In this document: one piece after another, positions 54,834-63,043 of the stretch | How positions within the stretch are numbered: the stretch's first letter is position 1 | Layout of the letters: each line of letters begins with the position of its first letter | From: Prevotella sp. | GTDB lineage: Bacteria > Bacteroidota > Bacteroidia > Bacteroidales > Bacteroidaceae | Reading direction: 5' to 3' | NCBI GenBank assembly: GCA_017462915.1 | Contig: JAFTQG010000010.1 | Location: 1 to 64,000 of the forward strand | DNA length: 64,000 nt | Notes under the pieces: model-generated | What the model saw: only the letters and a program-made list of their open reading frames with translations | Databases searched by the model: none | Told to the model about the DNA's origin: nothing | Translations under genes and position numbers: made by a program

Positions 54834-56297
54834 TCACTTCTTCTTTACAGGGTCGCAAGTGACATCTACACCGAGCTTCTTGAAAATCTTGCGGTCCACC
54901 TCAGAAAGCATCACCGTGGTATGCACCTGTGCGCCATTGAATTTCGGCAACTGTTCGAGAGCCTGACGGCAACGTTCGTCACGGGCAGTAAGGGCGGAGA
55001 GCACTACGAGAACCTCATCGGTATGCAGGCGCGGGTTACGCCCTTTCAGGTAAGTCACTTTCGTATGCTGTATCGGTTCTATGAGATCCTGCGGTATGAG
55101 TTTCACCTCCTTGTCGAGACCGGCAAGGTGTTTCATGGAGTTCAGCAACAGGGCTGCGGAGCATCCCAGAAGCTCCGACGACTTTGCGGTAATGATTGTG
55201 CCATCCTCAAACTCTATTGCAGACGATGTGTGTCCCGTCTGTTCCGCCTTTTCTTTTGCCGCGACAGTCGTCGTGCGATATGCCGAATTGATGCCTGCCT
55301 GCTTGAACAGCAGGGCAATCTTCTGCACCTCTGCCGCGACCTCCTTGCCGTCGGCCATCAGATTTAGAGCCGCATAGTAGCGACGTATGATTTCCTGCTT
55401 GGATGCCTCACAGCATACGGTATCGTCACAGATGCAGTTGCCCACCATATTCACGCCCATATCTGTCGGCGACTTGTACGGATTCTCGCCGTAGATGCCT
55501 TCAAAAAGAGCGTTGAGCACAGGGAATATCTCTATGTCGCGGTTGTAGTTGATGGCAGTCTTGCCGTATGCCTCAAGATGGAACGGGTCTATCATGTTGA
55601 CATCATTGAGGTCGGCAGTGGCTGCCTCGTAGGCTATGTTCACAGGATGCTTGAGAGGAAGATTCCAGACGGGGAAGGTCTCGAACTTGGCATAGCCTGC
55701 CGTAACACCGCGCTTATGCTCGTTATACAGCTGAGAAAGACACACCGCCATCTTGCCAGAGCCAGGTCCTGGGGCTGTGACGATTACCAGCGGATGGGAT
55801 GTCTCGACATAATCGTTCTTGCCGAAGCCTTCATCTGAGGCTATAAGGTCGACATTGTGCGGATAACCGTCTATGAGGTGGTGCACATAAGACGTCACAC
55901 CCATCCTCTTCAGACGGTTGCGGTAGTCGTCAGCGGCACGCTGTCCGTTATAGTGTGTGATGACCACAGAGCCAACAACGAAGCCGCGGCTCTGAAACTC
56001 GTCACGCAGACGGAGCACATCCTCGTCGTATGTTATGCCGAGGTCGGCACGCACCTTGTTCTTCACAATATCCTCTGCGGATATCACGATGACAATCTCC
56101 GCAGAACCGCTCAGCTGCTGCAGCATACGCAACTTAGAGTCGGGCTGGAAACCCGGCAGCACGCGCGACGCATGATGGTCATCGAAAAGCTTTCCGCCTA
56201 ATTCAAGATAGAGTTTGTTTCCAAACTGGGCAATCCTTTCCTTGATATGCTCACTTTGGGTAGTAATGTACTTGTCGTTGTCAAATCCGTATTTCAT
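54834..56297 (-). CDS. DUF1846 family protein
   Basis: The 487-residue protein begins 'MKYGFDNDKYITTQSEHIKERI', then 'LYLELGGKLFDDHHASRVLPGFQPD' and 'VIVTAPGPGSGKMAVCLSQLY', which is the DUF1846 pattern. The GPGSGK loop looks like a P-loop. Function is unknown to me; the chain is soluble and of normal length. A consensus promoter precedes it. Confidence 0.88.
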   Translation of the reverse strand: MKYGFDNDKYITTQSEHIKERIAQFGNKLYLELGGKLFDDHHASRVLPGFQPDSKLRMLQQLSGSAEIVIVISAEDIVKNKVRADLGITYDEDVLRLRDEFQSRGFVVGSVVITHYNGQRAADDYRNRLKRMGVTSYVHHLIDGYPHNVDLIASDEGFGKNDYVETSHPLVIVTAPGPGSGKMAVCLSQLYNEHKRGVTAGYAKFETFPVWNLPLKHPVNIAYEAATADLNDVNMIDPFHLEAYGKTAINYNRDIEIFPVLNALFEGIYGENPYKSPTDMGVNMVGNCICDDTVCCEASKQEIIRRYYAALNLMADGKEVAAEVQKIALLFKQAGINSAYRTTTVAAKEKAEQTGHTSSAIEFEDGTIITAKSSELLGCSAALLLNSMKHLAGLDKEVKLIPQDLIEPIQHTKVTYLKGRNPRLHTDEVLVVLSALTARDERCRQALEQLPKFNGAQVHTTVMLSEVDRKIFKKLGVDVTCDPVKKK

Positions 56298-56336
56298 ACC
56301 TTTCTCCTAAAAACTAATTACCATAAATACGGGATA

Positions 56337-56368
56337 CAAAGGTAATGATTATTGTCGGGAATGCCAAA
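56337..56368 (-). promoter_or_regulatory. Promoter of the DUF1846 gene
   Basis: On the minus strand TTTG (complement at 56365-56368) and TACCTTTG (complement at 56337-56344) are exactly 20 bases apart. It lies about 40 bases upstream of the ATG. Confidence 0.7.
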
Positions 56369-56503
56369 GTTTTCCCTCGCTTTTTAAATATTTTTGTTTC
56401 CATGCAGTCTCTTCACGGCATACTATTGGCAAGATAATCCTCCGTCTGACTGCGGACAGTTTGTGGTGGCAAGATGCAGAAAACAATATCTCTCGGAAAC
56501 AAA

Positions 56504-56536
56504 AATGGGTGCACCTTGTGGCACACCCATGTTTTT
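56504..56536 (-). terminator. Terminator after the 126-aa gene
   Basis: AAAATGGGTG pairs with CACCCATGTTTTT around a short GC-rich inner part, with T runs in both directions. It lies 17 bases past the stop of the gene at 56553. Confidence 0.7.
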
Positions 56537-56552
56537 CAATCCGCCAATGTGG

Positions 56553-56933
56553 TTATTTCGCTTCAAAATATTCACCTACATCGCCGATAATCTGCGAGCA
56601 CATCTCCCAGACACACTCATCGTCGCTGCCATGCATACGGCTTATGGCACGGTATGCCTCAAGGGCAAGCATTCCCAACTCTGACTTAGGGTTCTTCTTG
56701 TATTCCGTAATGCCGCCACAACGCAGGATGTCATAATTGAGGTCTACTGCCTCGCTCCACATGCCGGCACGTTCACACATCACGGCAAGATCCCGTTTCT
56801 TATGCAACATGGAGAGCATGTCTGGGCATTTTTCCACAGAGGCTTTAAGGTCTTTATATATCTCGGCAAACGTCTCGGCACTGGCAAATACGATTCCGTC
56901 GTCAGCATCTACAGATAATATCTTCTCGCTCAT
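56553..56933 (-). CDS. Conserved hypothetical protein, 126 aa
   Basis: A soluble, mostly helical protein ('MLSMLHKKRDLAVMCERAGMWSEAVDLNYDILRCGG', 'GMLALEAYRAISRMHGSDDECVWEMC'). It has a TPR-like look but no recognised family. The reading frame is intact and a terminator follows. A TATTTTTG box on the minus strand (complement 56961-56968) lies 28 bases upstream. Confidence 0.65.
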   Translation of the reverse strand: MSEKILSVDADDGIVFASAETFAEIYKDLKASVEKCPDMLSMLHKKRDLAVMCERAGMWSEAVDLNYDILRCGGITEYKKNPKSELGMLALEAYRAISRMHGSDDECVWEMCSQIIGDVGEYFEAK

Positions 56934-57129
56934 GGCTAAACATGTTTAGGTTTTATATCGCAAAAATACTGATATTTATTGATAATAATGTAGGACGGAA
57001 TAAATATTTAATGATTTTTATTCAATTTATTGCTTGCCAAAATGCCAAAATGTCATAAAACATTATTTTATCCATAAAAATAAGGATTGCCATGCAGAAT
57101 ATTCGTGAATACCATTGGAAATGTGTAAC

Positions 57130-57261
57130 TTTGCATAAGATAAGCTGCACCTCAGCAATGCTGAGCAAGCTCCATTGCGTTCGGGTTGCATTATCTTTGC
57201 ATAAGATAAGCTGCACCTCAGCAATCATGAGCAAGCTCCATTGCATTCGGGTTGCATTATC
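57130..57261. repeat. 66-bp tandem repeat, two copies
   Basis: Two near-identical 66-base units lie at 57130-57195 and 57196-57261, differing at a few positions near their middle. Each begins TTTGCATAAGATAAGCTGCA and contains an imperfect inverted segment CTCAGCAAT/TGAGCAAG. A TAACTTTG (57126) and a TATCTTTG (57192) sit at the left edge of each unit, so each copy could carry a promoter box. The rest of the 56934-57384 gap holds A/T-rich low-complexity sequence and no gene. Confidence 0.8.
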
Positions 57262-57384
57262 GGTTGTTTAGTGGTTTAGTCATTTAACGGTTTCGGCTTC
57301 GGGAGCATTACCGACAACCATAAACCCTAACCAACAACTAAACAATCAAATAATCAAACAACTAAATAACCAAATAACAAAACC
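57262..57384. repeat. Low-complexity inverted stretch before the HAD gene
   Basis: On the left are runs of GGTTGTTTAGTGGTTTAG type, and on the right AACAACTAAACAATCAAATA type, which are roughly complementary. A central GGCTTCGGGAGC separates them. The stretch could fold into a long, imperfect hairpin in the leader of the HAD gene. Confidence 0.5.
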
Positions 57385-58107
57385 ATGATAAAAGTCGTTA
57401 TTTTTGACCTTGGCGGTGTCATCGCCGATTTGAAAACGAAAGAAGCATTCATGCAGTTTGCCGAAATGGGACTGCCGTTGCCTAAAGAGCTGCTTACGAA
57501 AGACGGTCCTCTGAACGGTATTCCAAGCGAGATCCCTCTGCTGGATTATATCCATAAGATGGACAAGGGCGAGATTACGGGCAAGGAATTTCTGCAGAAA
57601 GTACAGAGCATGTGCCGTCCAGGTACAGAATACGGCCAACTGCTACATGCCTATAACGGCCTGATAGAGGTTCCCGAGAACAGGCTTGCTTTTCTCAAGG
57701 AACTGAGAGGCAAGGCCCTACCCTCTTGCCATAAGGAGAAAGACTCTGAGAATCAGGATACCGGAAAGCATGACTGTAATGACGGAAAACTTCAGGTGTT
57801 TCTGCTCAGCAATATCGGAGACCTGCATTGGGAGGCATTCAAGAATATCTGTACAGGGCTTGGGATGCCTATAGAGGACTGTTTCGACAGGATGTACTGC
57901 TCATATCAGTTAGGCATGGCGAAGCCTGACCCACTCATATTCAAACATCTTATAGAAGACTCTGGCATCACTCCCGGCGAGGCTCTGTATATAGATGATT
58001 TCTCTGCAAATATCGAGGCTGGCAAGGCTGCCGGCCTACAGACCTTGCATATAGATGCAAACACACTGGACGAGCACATGGATGAGATACGCAAGATGCT
58101 TGGATAA
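57385..58107 (+). CDS. HAD-superfamily phosphatase with a hydrophilic insert
   Basis: Motif I 'VVIFDLGGVIADLK', motif II 'VFLLSN', the Lys in 'MAKPDPLIF' and motif IV 'LYIDDFSANIEAGKAAG' mark a HAD hydrolase related to the YihX/GpmB-like phosphatases. Between residues about 111 and 137 lies an extra stretch ('PSCHKEKDSENQDTGKHDCN') that breaks the usual link between cap and motif II. The frame is intact. The insert looks disordered and adds two Cys and two His. The substrate is unknown. Confidence 0.85.
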   Translation: MIKVVIFDLGGVIADLKTKEAFMQFAEMGLPLPKELLTKDGPLNGIPSEIPLLDYIHKMDKGEITGKEFLQKVQSMCRPGTEYGQLLHAYNGLIEVPENRLAFLKELRGKALPSCHKEKDSENQDTGKHDCNDGKLQVFLLSNIGDLHWEAFKNICTGLGMPIEDCFDRMYCSYQLGMAKPDPLIFKHLIEDSGITPGEALYIDDFSANIEAGKAAGLQTLHIDANTLDEHMDEIRKMLG

Positions 58108-58174
58108 CACTGGAAAGCCTTGCTGCATCTACGGCAATAGCCACCACGAACAGGCCTATTCCATAATGTATATA

Positions 58175-58222
58175 AAAGGAAATGCCTTCACTCATCAATA
58201 AACGAGTGAAGGCATTTCCTTT
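58175..58222. terminator. Bidirectional terminator
   Basis: A perfect 19-bp stem: AAAGGAAATGCCTTCACTC with its complement at 58204-58222, with A and T runs on the outer sides. It lies between two convergent genes. Confidence 0.85.
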
Positions 58223-58234
58223 ATGTCAGCCTGT

Positions 58235-58933
58235 TTAATCCTCAGAAGGGATAATGAGCTTATATCCCTTGCCGTGGATATTTATGATCTCTATCTGCGG
58301 ATCGTCTTTCAGATGCTTACGGAGCTTTGTGATATAGACATCCATAGAGCGTGCGTTGAAGTAATTATCATCAATCCATATTGTCTTCAAGGCGAAGTCA
58401 CGCTGAAGTATCTCGTTCGCATGGCTGCACAGCAATGCAAGCAGCTCGTTCTCCTTTGTAGTCAGCTTGGTCTGCTTCTCACCAATCTGCAGAAGCTGCT
58501 TCTGGGTATCGAAAGTGAAGTTACCAAGTTTGTATACCGATGTATCCTTGTTCTTCTTGCCACGTACACGGCGAAGGATAGCCTCAACACGGAATACAAG
58601 TTCCTCCATAGAGAAAGGCTTGGTGATGTAATCGTCTGCGCCAATCTTGAAACCTTCGAGGATATCCTCCTTGAGCTGCTTGGCTGTCAGGAAGATGATA
58701 GGCACATCGACATTTGACTGGCGGATTTCCTGGGCAAGAGTGAATCCGTCTTTCTTCGGCATCATCACATCGAGGATGCAGATATCGAACTTCTGCTTTG
58801 TGAAAGCGCGGTAGCCTGCCTCACCGTCAGGGAACAGTTCGGCACTGAAGCCCTTTGCCTGAAGATACTCACGAAGCAACATACCGAGGTTCTCATCGTC
58901 CTCGCACAGCATAATTTTAATGTTCTCGTCCAT
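58235..58933 (-). CDS. rprY: OmpR/PhoB-type response regulator, RprY-like
   Basis: The 232-residue protein has the receiver motif 'LCEDDENLG', the phosphorylated Asp in 'CILDVMMPKKDG' (Asp55), 'FLTAKQ' and a winged-helix domain with 'LTTKENELLALLC' and 'VYITKLRKHLKDD'. The partner kinase lies upstream with a gap of 99 bases. The RprX/RprY name follows the Bacteroides pair and is a likely match, not certain. Confidence 0.85.
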   Translation of the reverse strand: MDENIKIMLCEDDENLGMLLREYLQAKGFSAELFPDGEAGYRAFTKQKFDICILDVMMPKKDGFTLAQEIRQSNVDVPIIFLTAKQLKEDILEGFKIGADDYITKPFSMEELVFRVEAILRRVRGKKNKDTSVYKLGNFTFDTQKQLLQIGEKQTKLTTKENELLALLCSHANEILQRDFALKTIWIDDNYFNARSMDVYITKLRKHLKDDPQIEIINIHGKGYKLIIPSED

Positions 58934-59032
58934 AGTGATAAAGTTTTATGTTAAAATATATCTATTGTGTATACTCACTGATTTTTTCTTTTTACTGTTA
59001 TGCCACAGTCTTATGGAAGCCCCGAAAGGCTA

Positions 59033-60526
59033 TCACTCACGGATAACAGGGAGCTGTATTGTGAATGTCGTTCCCTCGCCACATACCGACTCGACGGAAA
59101 TCTTGCCTTTATGAAGCTCTACAATCTTCTTGACATACGCCAGTCCGAGTCCGAAGCCTTTGACATCATGACGGTTGCCAGTGTGTGCACGGTAGAACTT
59201 GTCCCATATCTTCCGCAATACCTCCTTCTTCATGCCTATGCCTGTATCACGGATGGAAAGGTATAGGTGATTGTCGTCATTCCATGTCCGGATGTATATA
59301 TTCAGCGGCTGATCAGGCTTGGAATATTTCACGGCATTGTCCATCAAGTTGAATATCGCATTAGTGAAATGTATCTCGTCGACAAACAGTGCAGAGTCGA
59401 TAGCCTCTATCTCAGTGTATATCTTGCCGCCGGTATGCTCTACTCGGAGCTGGAAAGACTGTGCCGCATTCTCTACAAGCTCGTTGAGGTCGAGTTCCTT
59501 TGGCTTGAAGATAGCCTTCTGACGGTCAAACATCGACATCTGCAACACCTTCTCCACGAGGAAGCGTAAGCGTTTGGACTCATCGTGTATGACTCTGCCG
59601 AGATGTGACATCATCTGCGGAGACTTGGTCACCGTCTCGTCGCCGAGCATCTGTGCTGCCAGGGAGATGCTTGATATCGGGGTCTTCAGCTCGTGTGTCA
59701 TATTGTTGATGAAATCATTCTTTATCTCTGTCAACTTCTTCTGACGGAAGATGATGAAAATAGTGAATATGAATGTCACCAGAAGGACACAGGAGAATAC
59801 CAATGCAGGTATCATGAATCTCACACTTGAAAATATATAGCTGCCCATATCCGGGAAGTGGATATGCACGACACCCATCTTCTGCTGTGGGTCATTACGG
59901 AACAGTATCTGCGAATAGCTGTTTTCCACGCCCTCATCGGTATAGTCTGAACAACGGTAGACCTCACGTCCGTCCTGTGTCGTGACACTGAAATGATACA
60001 GTATGTTTATACCGTTATTCATCAGTTCCGCCTTCAAGTCCTGATCAAGCAGCTTGAAATTGATACGTTCACGCAAAGGTTTGTCCGAAGCACTGTACAG
60101 AAGTGAATAGACCACTTCGTCAAGTAATGCCTTCTGATAGACATAACGGTTGCGGACAATCTCCTGCATGGACTTTGAAGTCTGCGACATTGTGCCCTTG
60201 TCGTTGCGGAGTATCATCGCCTTAGGCATCTGCGAAGGCTTGGTAGTGACAGTCTTCAACTCGAATGAGGAGAACTGTGTGCTTGGAGACACTGAGTCAC
60301 GGCGTGACTTGCGCTCTATCTCATTGATGTCTTTTTCAAGATAACGCAATGTCTCGTTGAGCTCAAGATTACGCGAAGCCTGATAGAGGGCGCGGTTGAC
60401 AGACTCGTCAAACTGCTCCTTCTTCATATTGACCATCTCCTTCACATACTTTACCTGTATATAGATAAGTCCGAGAAACGAGACGCCCATTATTGTGGCT
60501 ATAATCCAGATCGTTCTTTTCTTCAT
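59033..60526 (-). CDS. rprX: Sensor histidine kinase, RprX-like
   Basis: The 497-residue protein has two membrane helices (about residues 7-24 and 235-260) around a periplasmic sensor region. The phosphorylation motif 'NNMTHELKTPISSISLAAQM' is followed by an N-box 'IFNLMDNAVKYS', a G1 'IRDTGIGMKK' and G2 'VKGFGLGLAYVKK'. It should phosphorylate the regulator encoded next to it. The signal sensed is not known. Confidence 0.88.
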   Translation of the reverse strand: MKKRTIWIIATIMGVSFLGLIYIQVKYVKEMVNMKKEQFDESVNRALYQASRNLELNETLRYLEKDINEIERKSRRDSVSPSTQFSSFELKTVTTKPSQMPKAMILRNDKGTMSQTSKSMQEIVRNRYVYQKALLDEVVYSLLYSASDKPLRERINFKLLDQDLKAELMNNGINILYHFSVTTQDGREVYRCSDYTDEGVENSYSQILFRNDPQQKMGVVHIHFPDMGSYIFSSVRFMIPALVFSCVLLVTFIFTIFIIFRQKKLTEIKNDFINNMTHELKTPISSISLAAQMLGDETVTKSPQMMSHLGRVIHDESKRLRFLVEKVLQMSMFDRQKAIFKPKELDLNELVENAAQSFQLRVEHTGGKIYTEIEAIDSALFVDEIHFTNAIFNLMDNAVKYSKPDQPLNIYIRTWNDDNHLYLSIRDTGIGMKKEVLRKIWDKFYRAHTGNRHDVKGFGLGLAYVKKIVELHKGKISVESVCGEGTTFTIQLPVIRE

Positions 60527-60586
60527 TGCTTTACTTGCACCGTTTATACTTCTTTGTTACGGATGCAAAGATATGAATAAAAAAAT

Positions 60587-60628
60587 AAATAAGCGGCAAA
60601 CAAGTTAAAATATTTGCCGCTTATTTTG
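60587..60628 (-). terminator. Terminator after the C69 dipeptidase gene
   Basis: AAATAAGCGGCAAA pairs with TTTGCCGCTTATTT, and on the minus strand it runs into a T-rich stretch. It lies 139 bases past the dipeptidase stop, ahead of the kinase gene. Confidence 0.75.
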
Positions 60629-60766
60629 TAATATTAACCAAAAGTGTTATCTATAATTCAAATATACATATTATAGAGAAATATTTATTGACATAACTTC
60701 CATAATTTTCATATCAAAATGTTATTCATGCCAATACATATCTTATATGATACGGTATGACCTATT

Positions 60767-62431
60767 CTACTTATCAGTGCTCTGTGGTACTACATACCAA
60801 TCACCAGTCTGCTTGGCAATGGCTTTGCGTACCGGCTCTGTATATCCCGGACGTTGCACTGTAGCACCTATGCCGTCAGGAGTAAGTTCAAACTTGCCGT
60901 CCTTTTCAGGCTTCACTGCCATATCATTATATTTCACTATCAAGTATACGGCAAGTTCACGCCATTGTCTCAACATATCCTGAGCCTCACGGACACTATA
61001 GTCATTGAGATACTTGGCACATGCCTGCTCACCCTTCTCCGAGAGAATCCTCTGCGCCTCAGCCTCAATGGCATCCTGCTGTGACAAATATCTGTTGTCA
61101 AGACGGTCACGCAATTCCTTGACAGCCGGGAACATCATGGAGTAACGGGGATATACCATATTGCTCACCCAGTTGCATACCCAGTAGGCATTGTCCATGG
61201 AGAAATTAACGGCGTCTGCACCAGGTGTGTTGTAGCACTCAGGCTGTACCGTCATGGAACAATAGCATGGAGTGAACGATACCATATTGGCATCATCATT
61301 GCCGAACCACAGCACACCGCCTATCTGGCGCGGAAGCCAGGAGCGCATCTGTGATATGAAGGTAAAACCTGACTGCTGTGTGGAAATCGGGCGTTCATTG
61401 AAATATGTCACGCCGTCAACCTTGAACGAAAGAGGTGTAGGACGATAAGGGGCGGCATAAAGCCCCTGACCTGGGTCGTCTTCACGATCGAGACGCAACG
61501 GCGTACCCTCATAATGATCTCTCATTGAGGCCTCAAGGTCTGCAACCCCGAGCTTCTGCTTCGCCTTTATCCACAATGGCATAGGCTTGGCATCCTTGTC
61601 CTTGCCGAGAGCCCATGGCAGATACTCGTCAAAGCCTCCCTCTGCCCAACGGTTGAAGAACGACCAGACACGCGCATCGCAATATCTGCGACCTCCGAAA
61701 TCTGCCGGAGCATAGGCGTCTGCCCATGAGAACTCGCTGTCCTTACCAGAGAACCAACCTTTCTCACGTGCGAATTTCACCACATCCTTGGAATACATCA
61801 CGTTGGCTTTATCCTTCATATTAAACTGTCGGATACGGCTTTGATTGGCATGGGCGCAGATGGCGTCATCGGGAATGCGCTGTGCCACCCACACGGCACC
61901 TTTAGAACCGGGTCCTTTGCCTTGCATTTCCATTATCCAAGCCTCATTGGGATCACATATCGTGAATGTCTCTCCCTCGGAATTAAAACCGTATTTCTCG
62001 ACAAGAGATGTCATCACCTTTATCGCCTCACGCGCTGTCTTGGAACGCTGCAGACCGATATATATGAGTGAGCCATAGTCTATCAGACCTGTAGAGTCAC
62101 ACATTTCCTCACGTCCGCCGTATGTCGTCTCGGCAATAGTCACCTGCCATTCGTTGATATTTCCTACAACATTATATGTCTCTGGTGCTTCAGGTATCTC
62201 ACCCCAGTATTTGTTCGTATCCCAGTCGTATATCTTCCTCATCTCTCCAGGCTTATGCTTGCCTGCCGGATAATGGCAAAGTCCTATGAACATGCCGTAC
62301 GAGTCTGCCGAATAACTGCAAAGTACCGAACCGTCTTTGGAGGCTTTCTTGCCTACAATAAGATTTGTACAGGAAAATGAATACTGGGAGAATGCGACAG
62401 ACAATAACAGTAATAATATATGTTTTCTCAT
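60767..62431 (-). CDS. C69-family dipeptidase
   Basis: The 554-residue protein has a signal peptide of about 20 residues followed by Cys21 in 'SCTNLIVGKKASKDG', the N-terminal nucleophile of C69 (PepD-like) peptidases after cleavage. 'GEMRKIYDWDTNKYWGEIPEA', 'EAWIMEMQGKGPGSKGA' and 'RYCDARVWSFFNRW' are family features. It should cut dipeptides in the periplasm. I chose ATG 62431; an earlier ATG at 62452 adds seven residues. Confidence 0.88.
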   Translation of the reverse strand: MRKHILLLLLSVAFSQYSFSCTNLIVGKKASKDGSVLCSYSADSYGMFIGLCHYPAGKHKPGEMRKIYDWDTNKYWGEIPEAPETYNVVGNINEWQVTIAETTYGGREEMCDSTGLIDYGSLIYIGLQRSKTAREAIKVMTSLVEKYGFNSEGETFTICDPNEAWIMEMQGKGPGSKGAVWVAQRIPDDAICAHANQSRIRQFNMKDKANVMYSKDVVKFAREKGWFSGKDSEFSWADAYAPADFGGRRYCDARVWSFFNRWAEGGFDEYLPWALGKDKDAKPMPLWIKAKQKLGVADLEASMRDHYEGTPLRLDREDDPGQGLYAAPYRPTPLSFKVDGVTYFNERPISTQQSGFTFISQMRSWLPRQIGGVLWFGNDDANMVSFTPCYCSMTVQPECYNTPGADAVNFSMDNAYWVCNWVSNMVYPRYSMMFPAVKELRDRLDNRYLSQQDAIEAEAQRILSEKGEQACAKYLNDYSVREAQDMLRQWRELAVYLIVKYNDMAVKPEKDGKFELTPDGIGATVQRPGYTEPVRKAIAKQTGDWYVVPQSTDK

Positions 62432-62490
62432 TATTATATAAAATAAAGGCACAGGAAAACACTATGAGTTCCTGTGCCCGGATTATGTAT

Positions 62491-62976
62491 TTAGAAATAG
62501 AATCCCAAACCTACACGTGCACCTACAGTAGAGTAATTGCCGTGGTCCTTGAACGACTGGTCATAGTAGAGCGCAGGCTCTATCGTGACATGCTTGTTCA
62601 GGAAGAAAGCATAACCTATCTCCACCTCAGGAACGAAGTCATTATAGTGGTGGGCATGCTTGTACTGTGCGTTCACACCGAGATACAATCCGTTCTGGAT
62701 GATGTAGTATCTTGCACCGACACCCAAGGAAAGGACAGTATTGTCTGAGGATTCCTTTGTCTGTGTAGAGAATCCTGCCTTGGCAAGAACCATCCAATTA
62801 TCTACAATACAGTAGCCTGCCTGGGCAGAAACGCCGAACTTGAAGCCACTCGCACCATTGTAGCCCATACCGAGACCGTCCAATGAGGCATTGGTATAGA
62901 ACTTACCTTCTTCAAACTGTGCACTTGCTGTGAGTGCCATTGTCAGTGCCACAAGCACCATACAGATTTTTTTCAT
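62491..62976 (-). CDS. Outer-membrane beta-barrel protein
   Basis: The 161-residue protein has a signal peptide ('MKKICMVLVALTMALTASA') and alternating beta strands ('NASLDGLGMGYNGASGFKFGVSAQAGYCIVDNWMVLAKAG') ending 'VGARVGLGFYF' with a terminal Phe, as in outer-membrane barrels. It resembles the small OmpA/porin-like group. Function is unknown. Confidence 0.82.
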   Translation of the reverse strand: MKKICMVLVALTMALTASAQFEEGKFYTNASLDGLGMGYNGASGFKFGVSAQAGYCIVDNWMVLAKAGFSTQTKESSDNTVLSLGVGARYYIIQNGLYLGVNAQYKHAHHYNDFVPEVEIGYAFFLNKHVTIEPALYYDQSFKDHGNYSTVGARVGLGFYF

Positions 62977-63043
62977 AACATTAAATTTATTGTGAATACT
63001 TAGAAATTCCTTTACAAAGCGTACATGTCACGATTGTTTCCTC

